Of a stretch of DNA of 64,000 bases, positions 35,785-44,832 are shown piece after piece. A program made the position numbers and the translations under genes. The notes under the pieces were generated by a model. The model ran no database searches. It was not told where the DNA came from and saw only the letters and a list, made by a program, of their open reading frames with translations. The stretch comes from JBEKHT01 sp050012135 (GTDB lineage Bacteria > Chloroflexota > Anaerolineae > Anaerolineales > RBG-16-64-43): contig JBEKHT010000002.1 in assembly GCA_050012135.1 (NCBI GenBank), positions 75,841-139,840 on the forward strand. Reading direction: 5' to 3'. Position 1 is the stretch's first letter. Every line of letters starts with the position of its first letter.

Positions 35785-36453
35785 ATGGCGCGTCGTGTGG
35801 AAGTGGTAGAAAACATCCTAGGTGCGAATGAACGGATTGCGGGGGAGAATCGGCGGCTCCTGGATGATGCGCACCTTCTTGCAGTCAACCTGATGGCTTC
35901 GCCAGGCGCGGGGAAAACCTCGCTGATCGAGAAGACGCTTGAGACCCTCTCCCCACGCTTGCGCATACTGGTCATCGATGGCGACCTGGCCACAGACCTG
36001 GACGCTGAACGTGCCCGTGCGGCGGGCGCCGATGCGCTTCAGATCAACACAGGCGGAGAGTGCCACCTGGATGCAAACATGGTGGGCCGGGCTCTCCATC
36101 AGTTTGACCTGCAGCGGTACGACCTGCTGATCATCGAGAACGTCGGCAACCTGATATGTCCGGCCGCTTTTGCTCTGGGCTCGCACAAGAGCATTCTGAT
36201 CGCCTCGGTTCCAGAGGGGGATGACAAGCCTTACAAGTACCCGACCACCTACCGGGGGGTCGATGTGCTGGTGATCAACAAGGTGGACCTGTTGCCGTAC
36301 GTCCCCTTCCGAATGGACCGGTTCCAGAAGGGGGTGGAACTGCTCAATCCGGGGGTCGTGACCTTCCCGCTCTCGTGTCGAAGCGGGGAAGGCGTGAGTG
36401 CCTGGACCGATTGGTTGGTCAGGGAGATTCGCGAGCGAAGGCCTGGGGAATGA
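35785..36453 (+). CDS. hypB: hydrogenase nickel incorporation GTPase HypB
   Basis: A 222-residue SIMIBI-class GTPase. P-loop SPGAGKTSL at 39-47, VIDGDLATDLDAER at 63-76, the metal-site Cys93-His94 in GGECHLDANMV, ENVGNLICPA with the second Cys near 118-127, and the base-specificity motif NKVDL near 170. The histidine-rich and CxxCGC nickel-storage N-termini seen in some species are absent. The ATG at 35785 follows AAAGGGA; in-frame ATGs at 35758 and 35581 are possible but give non-homologous extensions. Its stop overlaps hypF by 4 nt. Confidence 0.94.
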   Translation: MARRVEVVENILGANERIAGENRRLLDDAHLLAVNLMASPGAGKTSLIEKTLETLSPRLRILVIDGDLATDLDAERARAAGADALQINTGGECHLDANMVGRALHQFDLQRYDLLIIENVGNLICPAAFALGSHKSILIASVPEGDDKPYKYPTTYRGVDVLVINKVDLLPYVPFRMDRFQKGVELLNPGVVTFPLSCRSGEGVSAWTDWLVREIRERRPGE

Positions 36454-38825
36454 CTGAGGTAAATAAGATCCGGGGCGCAAGCATACGCGTGCGGGGGGTC
36501 GTGCAGGGGGTCGGTTTTCGACCCTTTGTCTACGCCCTGGCCAGGCGCCTGGATCTCAACGGCTGGGTGCGCAACACCTCCGCGGGAGTGGAGATTGAAA
36601 TCGATGGCTCGTCCCGCCATCTTGAGGAGTTCGTTCGCGACCTTCGTTTGCTTGCCCCTCCTCTCGCGCGGATCGACCAAGTCCAGGTGGAGCAGCGACC
36701 GGCCAACGGCTACAGGGAGTTTGCCATCCTGGCTTCGGAGCCGATCCCACAGGCCTTCCAGCCGGTGTCCCCGGACATGGGCCTGTGCACCGATTGCCTT
36801 CGCGAGCTATTTGATCCTCAGAACCGCCGGTATCGATATCCTTTCATCAACTGCACCAACTGCGGCCCTCGGTTCACCATCATTGAGGACGTGCCCTATG
36901 ACCGGGCCAACACGACCATGGCCGCCTTTGCCATGTGCGCTTCCTGCGCCTCCGAGTACGAGGACCCAGGCGATCGACGCTTCCACGCCCAACCGGTTGC
37001 CTGCCTGAGCTGTGGGCCTCAGATCTGGTTGGAGGAGGGGGGCCAAACTCTGGCGAAACGCGAGGAGGCTCTGCGCATGGCCCGCTCGTATTTGGCCGAT
37101 GGCAGAATCCTGGCGGTGCGGGGACTGGGGGGATTCCATCTAGCCTGCGACGCAACCAATTCACAGGCTGTGGCCGAACTCCGGCGCAGGAAGTTGCGGG
37201 TCGACAAGCCCTTCGCCCTAATGGTCTGGAATCTGGCGGCGGCCCGATTGATCTGTGATCTGGACCCCGAGGAGGACAACTGGATTCAATCGCAGCAGCG
37301 GCCGATTCTCCTGCTGCGGCGAAAAGGGAATACCTCCGTTGCGAGCGAGGTGGCTCCTGGGCAGAGAACTCTTGGGGTCATGCTGCCGTACACCCCGCTG
37401 CACTTCCTCCTTCTTGAGCCGAGCGACGGATACCCGCGCGCCCTGGTCATGACCAGCGGAAACCTGAGCGAGGAACCCATCGCCACGAACCTCGGGGAGG
37501 CCCGGCAGCGGCTGGCCGCGGTGGCGGATGCTTTCCTTATGCATGACCGGGAGATCCGCACCCGGTGCGACGACTCGGTCGTCCGCGTGTTCTCAGGCTG
37601 GCGGATGTCAAATGGGGTGATGGATTCCCAGTCCGTCCTGCTTCCGCTTCGTCGCTCCAGAGGCTACGCTCCTTTCCCTGTCAAGTTGCCCTGGGACTCC
37701 CCAAGCGTTCTGGCCGTAGGGGGTGAGCTCAAGAACACTTTTTGCCTCACCCGTGCAGACTATGCTTTCATGAGCCAGCACATCGGGGACCTTGAGAACT
37801 ACGAAACGCTTCGTTCCTTCGCTCAGGGGATCGAACATTATGAGCGTCTTTTTCATGTCCGGCCCGAGGCCCTAGCTTGCGACCTCCACCCAGACTACCT
37901 CGCCACCCGGTATGCGGAGGAGCGGGCGGCGCAAGCGAATCTCCCCCTGACTCGCGTACAGCATCACCACGCCCACATTGCAGCGTGCATGGCTGAGCAC
38001 GGGGAAGATGGGAGCTCCCCAGTCATTGGGGTCGCCTTTGACGGCACGGGTTATGGCTCCGATGGGACGATCTGGGGCGGGGAGGTCCTGATCGCTGACT
38101 ACGAAGGATTCGAGCGAGCCATCCATTTGGAGACAATCCCTCTGCTTGGTGGCGAGGCGGCTGTGCGCGAACCCTACCGCCTGTCACTGGCTTGGTTGTG
38201 GCGCTCCGGGCTGGAGTGGGACGCTGACCTTCCCCCGGTGCGGCACGCCGTCGTGGCATCCAGGCAGGCCCTGAAGAGAATCCTCGAAGGAGGAACCGGA
38301 ACCTCCCAGTCGGGAGGCCTGAATGCGCCTCTTACCTCCAGCATGGGCCGTCTTTTCGATGCGTTCGCGGCGCTGGTCGGATTGCGGGAGGAGGTGAACT
38401 ACGAGGCGCAGGCGGCGATGGAACTGGAAGCGGTCTGCGACCCCGAGGAGCGCGGGTCCTATCCCTTTGAGTGCCATGGTCAAGTCATCAGCCCGATTCC
38501 CCTTTTCATTCAAGCCGCTGCGGAGCTTCGTTCTGGCACCCCCTTGGCCCGCATGGCAAGCCGCTTCCACAACGCGGTGGCACGGATGGTCGCGGAGACT
38601 TGCGCCCAGCTATCGCGCGAGCGAGGACTGAAGAAAGTAGCACTCAGTGGAGGGGTCTGGCAAAACCAGTTCTTGCTCAGCCGGACCGTGCCGCTCCTGG
38701 AAGCGCAAGGTCTCGGGGTGCTCCTGCACAACAAGGTTCCGAGCAATGATGGGGGGATCGCCTTGGGCCAGGCGGCTGTTGCTGCCCATCAGCTGGTCCG
38801 ATCCGCAGGGATCGGGAGTGTCTAG
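36450..38825 (+). CDS. hypF: carbamoyltransferase HypF
   Basis: A 791-residue protein that turns carbamoyl phosphate and ATP into a carbamoyl adenylate and passes the group to HypE, on the way to the cyanide ligands of the NiFe site. Domains in order: acylphosphatase (about 1-95, VRGVVQGVGFRPFVY), two zinc fingers (CTDC, CTNCGPRF, CASC, CLSCGP between about 110 and 195), a YrdC domain (about 205-390), and a Kae1-like domain with VQHHHAHIAA near 500 and GGVWQNQFL near 734. Length matches the family. ATGA overlap with hypB shows coupling. Confidence 0.95.
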   Translation: MTEVNKIRGASIRVRGVVQGVGFRPFVYALARRLDLNGWVRNTSAGVEIEIDGSSRHLEEFVRDLRLLAPPLARIDQVQVEQRPANGYREFAILASEPIPQAFQPVSPDMGLCTDCLRELFDPQNRRYRYPFINCTNCGPRFTIIEDVPYDRANTTMAAFAMCASCASEYEDPGDRRFHAQPVACLSCGPQIWLEEGGQTLAKREEALRMARSYLADGRILAVRGLGGFHLACDATNSQAVAELRRRKLRVDKPFALMVWNLAAARLICDLDPEEDNWIQSQQRPILLLRRKGNTSVASEVAPGQRTLGVMLPYTPLHFLLLEPSDGYPRALVMTSGNLSEEPIATNLGEARQRLAAVADAFLMHDREIRTRCDDSVVRVFSGWRMSNGVMDSQSVLLPLRRSRGYAPFPVKLPWDSPSVLAVGGELKNTFCLTRADYAFMSQHIGDLENYETLRSFAQGIEHYERLFHVRPEALACDLHPDYLATRYAEERAAQANLPLTRVQHHHAHIAACMAEHGEDGSSPVIGVAFDGTGYGSDGTIWGGEVLIADYEGFERAIHLETIPLLGGEAAVREPYRLSLAWLWRSGLEWDADLPPVRHAVVASRQALKRILEGGTGTSQSGGLNAPLTSSMGRLFDAFAALVGLREEVNYEAQAAMELEAVCDPEERGSYPFECHGQVISPIPLFIQAAAELRSGTPLARMASRFHNAVARMVAETCAQLSRERGLKKVALSGGVWQNQFLLSRTVPLLEAQGLGVLLHNKVPSNDGGIALGQAAVAAHQLVRSAGIGSV

Positions 38826-38915
38826 GGGAGGCGGCGGTCGGCCCCGACGCTGATCCTCCGGTTGTCCGAAGGCGTGCAAGCAGGTCGGTTGCGGAGTGGA
38901 ATAGGGAGGTGAGCT

Positions 38916-39182
38916 GTGTGCCTAGCGGTTCCCGGGAAGATTCTTGAGATCCATCAGACCGATGGGGTTGACATGGCCCAGGTCGACTTCGAAGGAGTGC
39001 GGCGGGAAGCCTGCCTGATGTATCTTCCGGAAGCGAAGGTGGGAGACTACGTCCTGGTCCATGTCGGCTTTGCGATGAGCCTCGTGAGTCAGGAGGAAGC
39101 TCTGGCCTCCCTGGATCTTCTCCGGCAGGTTGCCAGCGCGGGAGCGGAAGACGACACAGTCGCCGGAGATGCCCTCTCATGA
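38916..39182 (+). CDS. hypC: hydrogenase assembly chaperone HypC
   Basis: An 88-residue chaperone that binds HypD and carries the Fe(CN)2CO unit to the hydrogenase large subunit. The N-terminal MCLAVPGK motif holds the essential Cys2, exposed after Met removal. The start is GTG with GGGAGG about 6 nt upstream. It overlaps hypD by four bases. Confidence 0.94.
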   Translation: MCLAVPGKILEIHQTDGVDMAQVDFEGVRREACLMYLPEAKVGDYVLVHVGFAMSLVSQEEALASLDLLRQVASAGAEDDTVAGDALS

Positions 39183-40294
39183 AATACCTGACCGAGTTCC
39201 GTGACGGGCAGTTGGCTCAGCGCCTGCTGGGTGAGATCCGCCAGGTGGTCACGCGGCCCTGGGTCCTGATGGAGATTTGCGGGGGGCAAACCCACGCGAT
39301 CGTGCGCCACGGGCTCGATCAGGTTCTCCCGCCGGAAGTCGAATTGGTGCACGGTCCGGGCTGTCCCGTGTGTGTCACCCCGGTCGAACTGATTGACAAG
39401 GCGATTGCCATCGCCTCTTTCCCGGATGTGATCCTCTGCTCCTACGGTGACATGCTGCGCGTTCCTGGGTCCGACCGCGATCTGTTCTCCGTGCGGGCAG
39501 CGGGCGGCGATGTGCGCGTGGTCTATTCTCCTCTGGACGCCCTGAAGCTGGCCCAGCAGAATGTCCACAAGCAAGTTGTATTCTTTGCGGTCGGCTTCGA
39601 AACGACGGCTCCCGCCAATGTGGCCAGCGTGGTTCAGGCGCGGGCCCTGGGTATCCGGAACTATTCGGTGCTGGTTTCCCACTTCTGCGTGCCGCCCGCG
39701 ATCGAGGCCATCCTCAGTTCGCCTGGCAATCGCGTTCAGGCCTTCCTTGCCGCGGGACATGTTTGCGCAGTGATGGGCTATTGGGAGTACCCGCCGCTGG
39801 CGTCACGCTACGGAGTTCCCATCGTGGTAACCGGGTTTGAGCCCGTCGATCTTCTTCAAGGGATCCTGGCCGCGGTAAAGCAGTTGGAGCAGGGGAGGGC
39901 CGAGGCTGAAAATGCCTATGGCCGCGTGGTGACCCGGCAGGGGAATCGCCCGGCCCAGGAGGTGATCCGCCAGGTATTCATGCCTTGCGATCGCAAATGG
40001 CGTGGCGTGGGCATGATCCCACTCAGCGGTTGGCGCCTGCGCCCCGAGTTTTCCGAATTCGATGCGGAACATCGCTTCCCGGTTGAATCGATCCAGCCTC
40101 ACGAATCCCCCCTATGCATTGCAGGCCAGATTCTGCGCGGTTTGAAGAAACCGGAGCAATGTCCCGCGTTCGGTGTCCAGTGCACACCCGAGAATCCACT
40201 GGGGGCGCCCATGGTTTCCTCCGAGGGTGCCTGCGCGGCATACTTCCGCTACCGGCCCAGCGTGAGGTCGGAGGTCCATGCCGAGTCACTTTGA
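39179..40294 (+). CDS. hypD: hydrogenase maturation protein HypD
   Basis: A 371-residue 4Fe-4S protein on which the Fe(CN)2CO group is built with HypC and HypE. Signatures: MEICGGQTHAI at about 31-41, HGPGCPVCVTP near 57-67 with the redox Cys pair, GFETTAPA near 138, and the C-terminal iron-sulfur cysteines in EQCPAFGVQCTPENPLGA and SSEGACAAYF. Length is typical. It is coupled to hypC upstream and overlaps the methyltransferase gene by 17 nt downstream. Confidence 0.95.
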   Translation: MKYLTEFRDGQLAQRLLGEIRQVVTRPWVLMEICGGQTHAIVRHGLDQVLPPEVELVHGPGCPVCVTPVELIDKAIAIASFPDVILCSYGDMLRVPGSDRDLFSVRAAGGDVRVVYSPLDALKLAQQNVHKQVVFFAVGFETTAPANVASVVQARALGIRNYSVLVSHFCVPPAIEAILSSPGNRVQAFLAAGHVCAVMGYWEYPPLASRYGVPIVVTGFEPVDLLQGILAAVKQLEQGRAEAENAYGRVVTRQGNRPAQEVIRQVFMPCDRKWRGVGMIPLSGWRLRPEFSEFDAEHRFPVESIQPHESPLCIAGQILRGLKKPEQCPAFGVQCTPENPLGAPMVSSEGACAAYFRYRPSVRSEVHAESL

Positions 40295-40838
40295 CCTCTT
40301 GGCGCCTTTCTACGATCGGGTGATAGGCGCCCCAGCCATTGACCGCCTGACGCAGCTCCTGTGTCTGCCGATCGCGGGGAGGGTTTTGGAGGCTGGCGGA
40401 GGGACCGGACGCAAGGCCTCGCTTTTCCAGGGCCAAGCCGGGAAGGTGGTGGTCGGCGATCTTTCGTTCCCGATGCTCCGGGCAGCGCAGCGGCGCAGAG
40501 GGCTGGGCCTGGTCCAGTGCCGCACCGAGAGGCTTCCTTTTGTCACAGGGTGTTTCGAAAGAATTCTGCTGGCGGACGCCCTGCATCATTTTCAGAATCA
40601 AATGGAGGCCCTGGGCGAGGCCGTACGCGTCCTGCACCCAGGCGGTCGACTGGTGATCGAGGAACCCGACATCACGAAATTGTCGGGCAAGGTGCTTGCG
40701 CTGGCGGAGAGGCTGTTTCTAATGCATAGCCGGTTTCTTTCGGCAGATGAGATCACGACCTGGATCTCTCGGCAGGGACTCCGGCCCTTGGTTGACCGGG
40801 ATGATGGTTTCTCGGTACGAATCGCGGTGGACAAATGA
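40278..40838 (+). CDS. class I SAM-dependent methyltransferase inside the hyp operon
   Basis: A 186-residue methyltransferase of the UbiE/Methyltransf_11 type. The SAM-binding motif I is VLEAGGGTGR at about 36-45; GDLSFPMLRAA near 61 is motif II-like, and RTERLPF, FERILLADALHHF near 93-105 and LHPGGRLVIEEP near 116 follow the canonical order. It starts within hypD and its stop overlaps hypE by four bases, so it is translated as part of the hyp set, yet no methyltransferase is known in the HypA-F pathway. The target could be a quinone, lipid or protein; nothing in the sequence decides. Confidence 0.85.
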   Translation: MPSHFDLLAPFYDRVIGAPAIDRLTQLLCLPIAGRVLEAGGGTGRKASLFQGQAGKVVVGDLSFPMLRAAQRRRGLGLVQCRTERLPFVTGCFERILLADALHHFQNQMEALGEAVRVLHPGGRLVIEEPDITKLSGKVLALAERLFLMHSRFLSADEITTWISRQGLRPLVDRDDGFSVRIAVDK

Positions 40839-41896
40839 GCGAACCTCCAAGCATGGAAGGCGCCTATTGCCCCCTGCCCATAACCCAGAGAAGCCAGATC
40901 GTCATGGGACATGGAAGCGGCGGCAAGATGACCCATGATCTGATCGCCCAGGCTTTCCTGCCGGCGTTCAATAACCCGGCCCTGATGGCTGGAGATGACG
41001 GCGCGGTCGTCGATTGTGGTGGGGGGGTGCGTCTCGCGATTAGCACCGATTCACACGTGGTGTGGCCGCTCTTCTTCCCGGGAGGAGACATAGGGCGCCT
41101 GGCCGTGTGCGGCACCGTGAATGATGTTTCCATGATGGGGGCCGAACCGCGCTATCTCACAGCCGGATTTGTGCTCGAGGAAGGACTGAGCCTCGAGTTG
41201 TTGGGGAAGGTTATCGACTCGATGCGGCTCGCGTCGGTTGAGGCGGGGATTCAAATCGTGGCCGGAGATACCAAGGTCGTGCAGAAGGGCAAGGCGGACG
41301 GCCTGTACATCAACACCAGCGGTGTGGGGATCCTTGCGGCGGGTCGGGAGCTGAGTGGTCGGAATGGCAGGGTCGGGGACGTGATCATCCTTTCGGGGCC
41401 CGTGGGCGATCACGGCATCGCCGTTCTTTGCGCTCGCGGCGAGCTGGGCCTGCAATCTGAGGTGAAGAGCGATATCGCGCCCCTTAACCATTTAACAAGA
41501 GCCATGCTGGACACGGGCGCCGAGATCCATGTCCTGCGCGATCCGACTCGAGGTGGGCTGGCGACCTCGCTGAACGAAATTGCCGTTCAATCTCAGATCG
41601 GCATCCTGATCCGCGAAAGCGCCGTGCCTGTTCGGCCCGCGGTGGCGGCCGCGTGCGAGCTGCTGGGATTTGACCCGCTGTACGTCGCCAACGAGGGCAA
41701 GCTGATCGGGCTGGTGGCGGCAAAAGATGCCCAGGCCGTACTGGCCGCCATGCGCAAGGCGCGCTACGGCGAAGAGGCCGTGGTGATCGGCGAGGTTGTT
41801 CGCGAGCCAATTGCCCGCGTCCTGATGGAAACGGAGATTGGCAGCCATCGGATCCTCGATGTCTTGAGCGGGGAAATGCTCCCTCGTATTTGCTAG
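40835..41896 (+). CDS. hypE: carbamoyl dehydratase HypE
   Basis: A 353-residue PurM-like enzyme that dehydrates the S-carbamoyl group received from HypF to a thiocyanate and donates cyanide to iron. MGHGSGGKMTHDLI near residue 24 and GDDGAVVDCGGG near 54 are PurM-type motifs; GDTKVVQKG near 144 and DPTRGGLATSLNEIA near 233 bind ATP. The protein ends exactly in PRIC, whose terminal cysteine is the carbamoylated residue. It closes the operon; a GC-rich hairpin follows 40 nt later. Confidence 0.96.
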   Translation: MSEPPSMEGAYCPLPITQRSQIVMGHGSGGKMTHDLIAQAFLPAFNNPALMAGDDGAVVDCGGGVRLAISTDSHVVWPLFFPGGDIGRLAVCGTVNDVSMMGAEPRYLTAGFVLEEGLSLELLGKVIDSMRLASVEAGIQIVAGDTKVVQKGKADGLYINTSGVGILAAGRELSGRNGRVGDVIILSGPVGDHGIAVLCARGELGLQSEVKSDIAPLNHLTRAMLDTGAEIHVLRDPTRGGLATSLNEIAVQSQIGILIRESAVPVRPAVAAACELLGFDPLYVANEGKLIGLVAAKDAQAVLAAMRKARYGEEAVVIGEVVREPIARVLMETEIGSHRILDVLSGEMLPRIC

Positions 41897-41935
41897 CCAG
41901 GAGCTTTGCCGTGTCGTTGGGGGTGGCAGGAGATA

Positions 41936-41959
41936 AGGGCCCGCAGGGATGCGGGCCCT
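41936..41959 (+). terminator. GC-rich hairpin after hypE
   Basis: AGGGCCCGCA and TGCGGGCCCT form a perfect 10-bp stem around a GGGA tetraloop, 40 nt after the hypE stop. There is no T-run, so it may act as a weak or factor-assisted terminator. Confidence 0.55.
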
Positions 41960-42043
41960 CGCATTGGGGGTGGCGTGCCGGGAACATTCGGCAGGGTCTT
42001 GGGCGAACGGGCAGACCGATCGTCCGCCCCGGCCGATTGACAG

Positions 42044-42600
42044 GTGGCTGCAAACTGCGTGGATTTGAACCCCCGAGCGAAGAATTCAACGGTCAAGACC
42101 CGCCTCGAGCGTCCGCAGTCATTTCGGCGGTTGAAGCTGCTCTCGGAGCCCCGCCGCTTGACTGTTCTCCCGGTGCTGACGTCGGCGCCCGCCTCGCCGA
42201 CCCAGAGAGGGCAGGCGCTGGGAAAGCATCCCGCCTGGGTTTGGCACCACCTCAAACAAAGGGAGTCCGCCGGGCGGGTCGAACTCCTTGAAACGCATTC
42301 CAGGGCGGGCACCTTGGAAAGGATCTATCGCGCGCGCAGGTTCTGGTTTCAGGAACTCATCCTGCCTGAGGACCCGCGGCGCCCAGCCATCGTGCCGTAC
42401 GGCGGCCACGACTTGGCCCTGGGACTACCCCAATTCCACTTCCGGGAAAAGGACCTGAAGTTGGCTATTCCTCCCAGCGGTCCGTATGCGTGCTGGACCT
42501 TGGGACCCTTTCCCCTTAAGCGGAAGCGCACCGGTGGTCTTTGGCTCCCTCCGGTCTGGCCAAACGACAGGTTCCCATGGATCACGCCCACAATCCATCC
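42044..42600 (+). pseudogene. degraded ArsR-like helix-turn-helix / substrate-binding-domain regulator
   Basis: A plus-strand frame reads FRRLKLLSEPRRLTVLPVLT, then GKHPAWVWHHLKQRESAGRV, then LILPEDPRRPAIVPYGGHDL. This follows the pattern of an ArsR-type winged helix (LSxPxRLxIL, then VxxHLKxLExAGLV) fused to a periplasmic-binding-protein-like domain that normally begins with a GSHDLAL motif. After about residue 130 the similarity stops, and the frame runs on as unrelated proline- and arginine-rich sequence into the next gene. Expected residues are replaced within the helix-turn-helix (for example Trp-Val-Trp-His). Frameshift and truncation are inferred; no ribosome-binding site is seen. Confidence 0.5.
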
Positions 42601-42629
42601 GAAGCGCCTGTCCCCGGGGAGGAGGATGC

Positions 42630-42635
42630 TATACT
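42630..42635 (+). promoter_or_regulatory. -10 box of a leaderless promoter
   Basis: TATACT is followed by six bases and the ATG at 42642. GGAGGAGG lies upstream of the -10 box (too far to act as a ribosome-binding site). No clear -35 hexamer. Confidence 0.45.
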
Positions 42636-42641
42636 CGCCCT

Positions 42642-43532
42642 ATGAGCATCCAGGCACCTTTATTACGTTTCATCATTCGCATCGGGGCGAGGGGTGAGGT
42701 CTCGAAGCGGACCCTGGCGAAGCGACGGCAGTCTGCGTCTTTCGGAGCGGGGCTGATTCGCCCTCCGCGGGGAACGGTCATCGTGCCCGAATCGGCCGCC
42801 CAAGTTCCCGCCCGTTGGATCACCTCTTCGCAGGCGGGATCTGAGCGAGTGCTTCTGTATTTTCACGGGGGCGGCTGGGTCTACGGCTGGACGCAATTCC
42901 ACGCTCTTTTTGTCGGTCAGCTCACACGGGCCAGCAAAGCCCGGGCTATGGCAGTTGATTATCGGTTGGCCCCAGAGCATCCCTACCCCGCGGCCCTGGA
43001 GGACTGCGTACGGGCCTACCGTTCATTGATCGATCGCGGTGTGCCGCCCGGGAGAATCGTGCTGATCGGAGATTCGGCGGGTGGCAACCTCACCCTGGTC
43101 ACACTGCTCGCCCTCAAAGGCGCCGGCCTTCCGCTTCCCGCCGCCGGCATTTGCCTGTCCCCCGTGACGGATCTCGCCGCAAAGCGGGATGCGTCCGTCC
43201 GGAATGTCCGTAAGGACGTGGTCCTGAATCCTGCCTCCATGAAATTCTTCCACGAGTCCTACTTGGACGGGCAGGACCCTCACGATCCGCTCATTTCCCC
43301 AGTCTACGCAGACCTGATCGGTCTTCCCCCGCTTCTGATCCAGGTCGGCGGGGACGAAATCCTGCTGGACGACGCCGAGAAGCTTGCTGCCCAGGCTGTT
43401 CAAGCCGGGGTGGACGCAACTCTGCATGTGTACCCAGGCATGTGGCATGTCTGGCAGCTCTTCGCCCCCTTCTTACCGGAGGCGGAGAAGGCTGTTGAGG
43501 AAATCGGACAGTTTGTTCAATCGCACACCTAG
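42642..43532 (+). CDS. alpha/beta hydrolase of the hormone-sensitive lipase family
   Basis: A 296-residue esterase. HGGGW at about 76-80 forms the oxyanion hole typical of the HSL group; the nucleophile is Ser in GDSAGGN near 147-153; the acid is Asp in GGDEIL near 241; the base is His in GMWHVW near 271. It should hydrolyse short-chain carboxyl esters. YRLAPEHPYPAALED is another family landmark. A second alpha/beta hydrolase follows 69 nt later. Start chosen at 42642 because it begins the conserved protein and has a -10 box six bases upstream. Confidence 0.9.
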   Translation: MSIQAPLLRFIIRIGARGEVSKRTLAKRRQSASFGAGLIRPPRGTVIVPESAAQVPARWITSSQAGSERVLLYFHGGGWVYGWTQFHALFVGQLTRASKARAMAVDYRLAPEHPYPAALEDCVRAYRSLIDRGVPPGRIVLIGDSAGGNLTLVTLLALKGAGLPLPAAGICLSPVTDLAAKRDASVRNVRKDVVLNPASMKFFHESYLDGQDPHDPLISPVYADLIGLPPLLIQVGGDEILLDDAEKLAAQAVQAGVDATLHVYPGMWHVWQLFAPFLPEAEKAVEEIGQFVQSHT

Positions 43533-43601
43533 GAGGGTTGGGTCGCGGTCCGTTGCACTCGCTCTCTTGCATTCAACCTGTTGCCCAAGGAGGGTAAAGC
43601 C

Positions 43602-44387
43602 ATGCCCCGGATTCTTGCCAATGCCATCCAACTGTACTATGAGGAGAACGGCGCTGGTCAGCCCCTGATGTTCATCCACGGGCTGGGATCCAGCACGCGA
43701 GACTGGGAGTTTCAGGTTCCAGAGTTTTCAGGTGCCCATCGAGTAGTCGCCTTTGATCTTCGCGGCCACGGGCGATCCGACAAGCCCGCGGGGCCCTACA
43801 GCATGCGCATGTTTTCCGCCGACACGTCCAGCCTCATGAAAGCACTGGGCCTGAAATCTGCCTCCGTAGTGGGGATATCGCTGGGCGGGGGAATCGCACT
43901 TCAACTCGCCCTGGACGCACCCGAGATGGTCAAGACCGTGGTGGTAGTCAACAGCGGCCCCGCGATGGTGGGTCCTTCCGCCGATGCCAAGAAGGAAATC
44001 GAGACCCGGATCGGGATCGTGCGGCAGAAGGGCATGCGTGCTATGGGCGAGGCGCTCGGCAGGCAGCTGTTTCCCAAAGCGGAGCAAGAGTCCCTGCGCA
44101 GGACTTTCATCGAACGCTGGGCTGAGAACGATCCGCAGGCGTACATCGAGACCCTGCTGGCCATGGCGGATTGGAATGTGACGAACCAGCTGGGCTCGAT
44201 TCGATGCCCGGCGCTTATTATTTCAGCGGACCAGGACTATTCGCCGGTGGCTGCGAAGGAAGCCTATGTCAAGCTGATGCCAGATGCCGAGCTGGTCGTG
44301 ATCACGGATGCTCATCATGCAACCCCCCTCGACCAGCCGAAGAAGTTTAACGCGGCTTTGGCAGCATTCCTGGCTAAGCACCCATGA
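43602..44387 (+). CDS. alpha/beta fold hydrolase
   Basis: A 261-residue hydrolase of the 3-oxoadipate enol-lactonase/haloperoxidase-like group. HGLGSSTRDW near residue 24 is the oxyanion region; the nucleophile is Ser in GISLGGG near 88; the acid lies in SADQDYSP near 207; the base is His in DAHHATPLD near 234. GDLRGHGRSDKP-like AFDLRGHGRSDKP near 46 is typical. AAGGAGGG 9 nt upstream supports the ATG at 43602. Natural substrate unknown. Confidence 0.9.
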   Translation: MPRILANAIQLYYEENGAGQPLMFIHGLGSSTRDWEFQVPEFSGAHRVVAFDLRGHGRSDKPAGPYSMRMFSADTSSLMKALGLKSASVVGISLGGGIALQLALDAPEMVKTVVVVNSGPAMVGPSADAKKEIETRIGIVRQKGMRAMGEALGRQLFPKAEQESLRRTFIERWAENDPQAYIETLLAMADWNVTNQLGSIRCPALIISADQDYSPVAAKEAYVKLMPDAELVVITDAHHATPLDQPKKFNAALAAFLAKHP

Positions 44388-44832
44388 AAAAGACGGCATT
44401 CTAGTCATCAAGGGACCGCGAAAGGGGAGCCACGGTCTCAAGGGTCTGATTTCTAACGGCGGGCCAGATCTGACTTGGCTTCCTGCACGGCAGGAAGGGG
44501 GAAAGCAGGGTGATTTCGGCGGACTTCAGATCGGCTCGGCAACGGGCCCTTCCAGAGGACCATCGGCTTGCGAATGAGGGATTCCTGCTTTGCAAGAGGC
44601 CAGGGAATGCCTTGGACGTGGGGCGGAGCAGGGGGCGCCGCTCCAGCAGGTTCATCCTGGGATGGGTGTTTCTTTTTGCCACCTCAGGCTCTGGACTGAC
44701 GGGTGGCAGCGGGCTGGGGGAGCAGGTGACGGGGCTTTCTCGGGGGTGCTCGATGAGACGCGCCATGACCCCTTTCCGATCGCCTCAACGCGACCCCAGA
44801 CAGGAACCGGAGAGGAGCTCGAGGTACGGCGA
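44388..44832. other. intergenic, no supported gene
   Basis: About 445 nt. The frame of the CDGSH protein is open upstream of its likely start to 44590, but that extension looks non-coding (no homology, no ribosome-binding site). Nothing else is supported. Confidence 0.4.

Noticed and set aside
44590..44832. 81-residue N-terminal extension of the CDGSH protein
   Set aside because: No homology, no ribosome-binding site at 44590, and composition unlike the rest of the gene.
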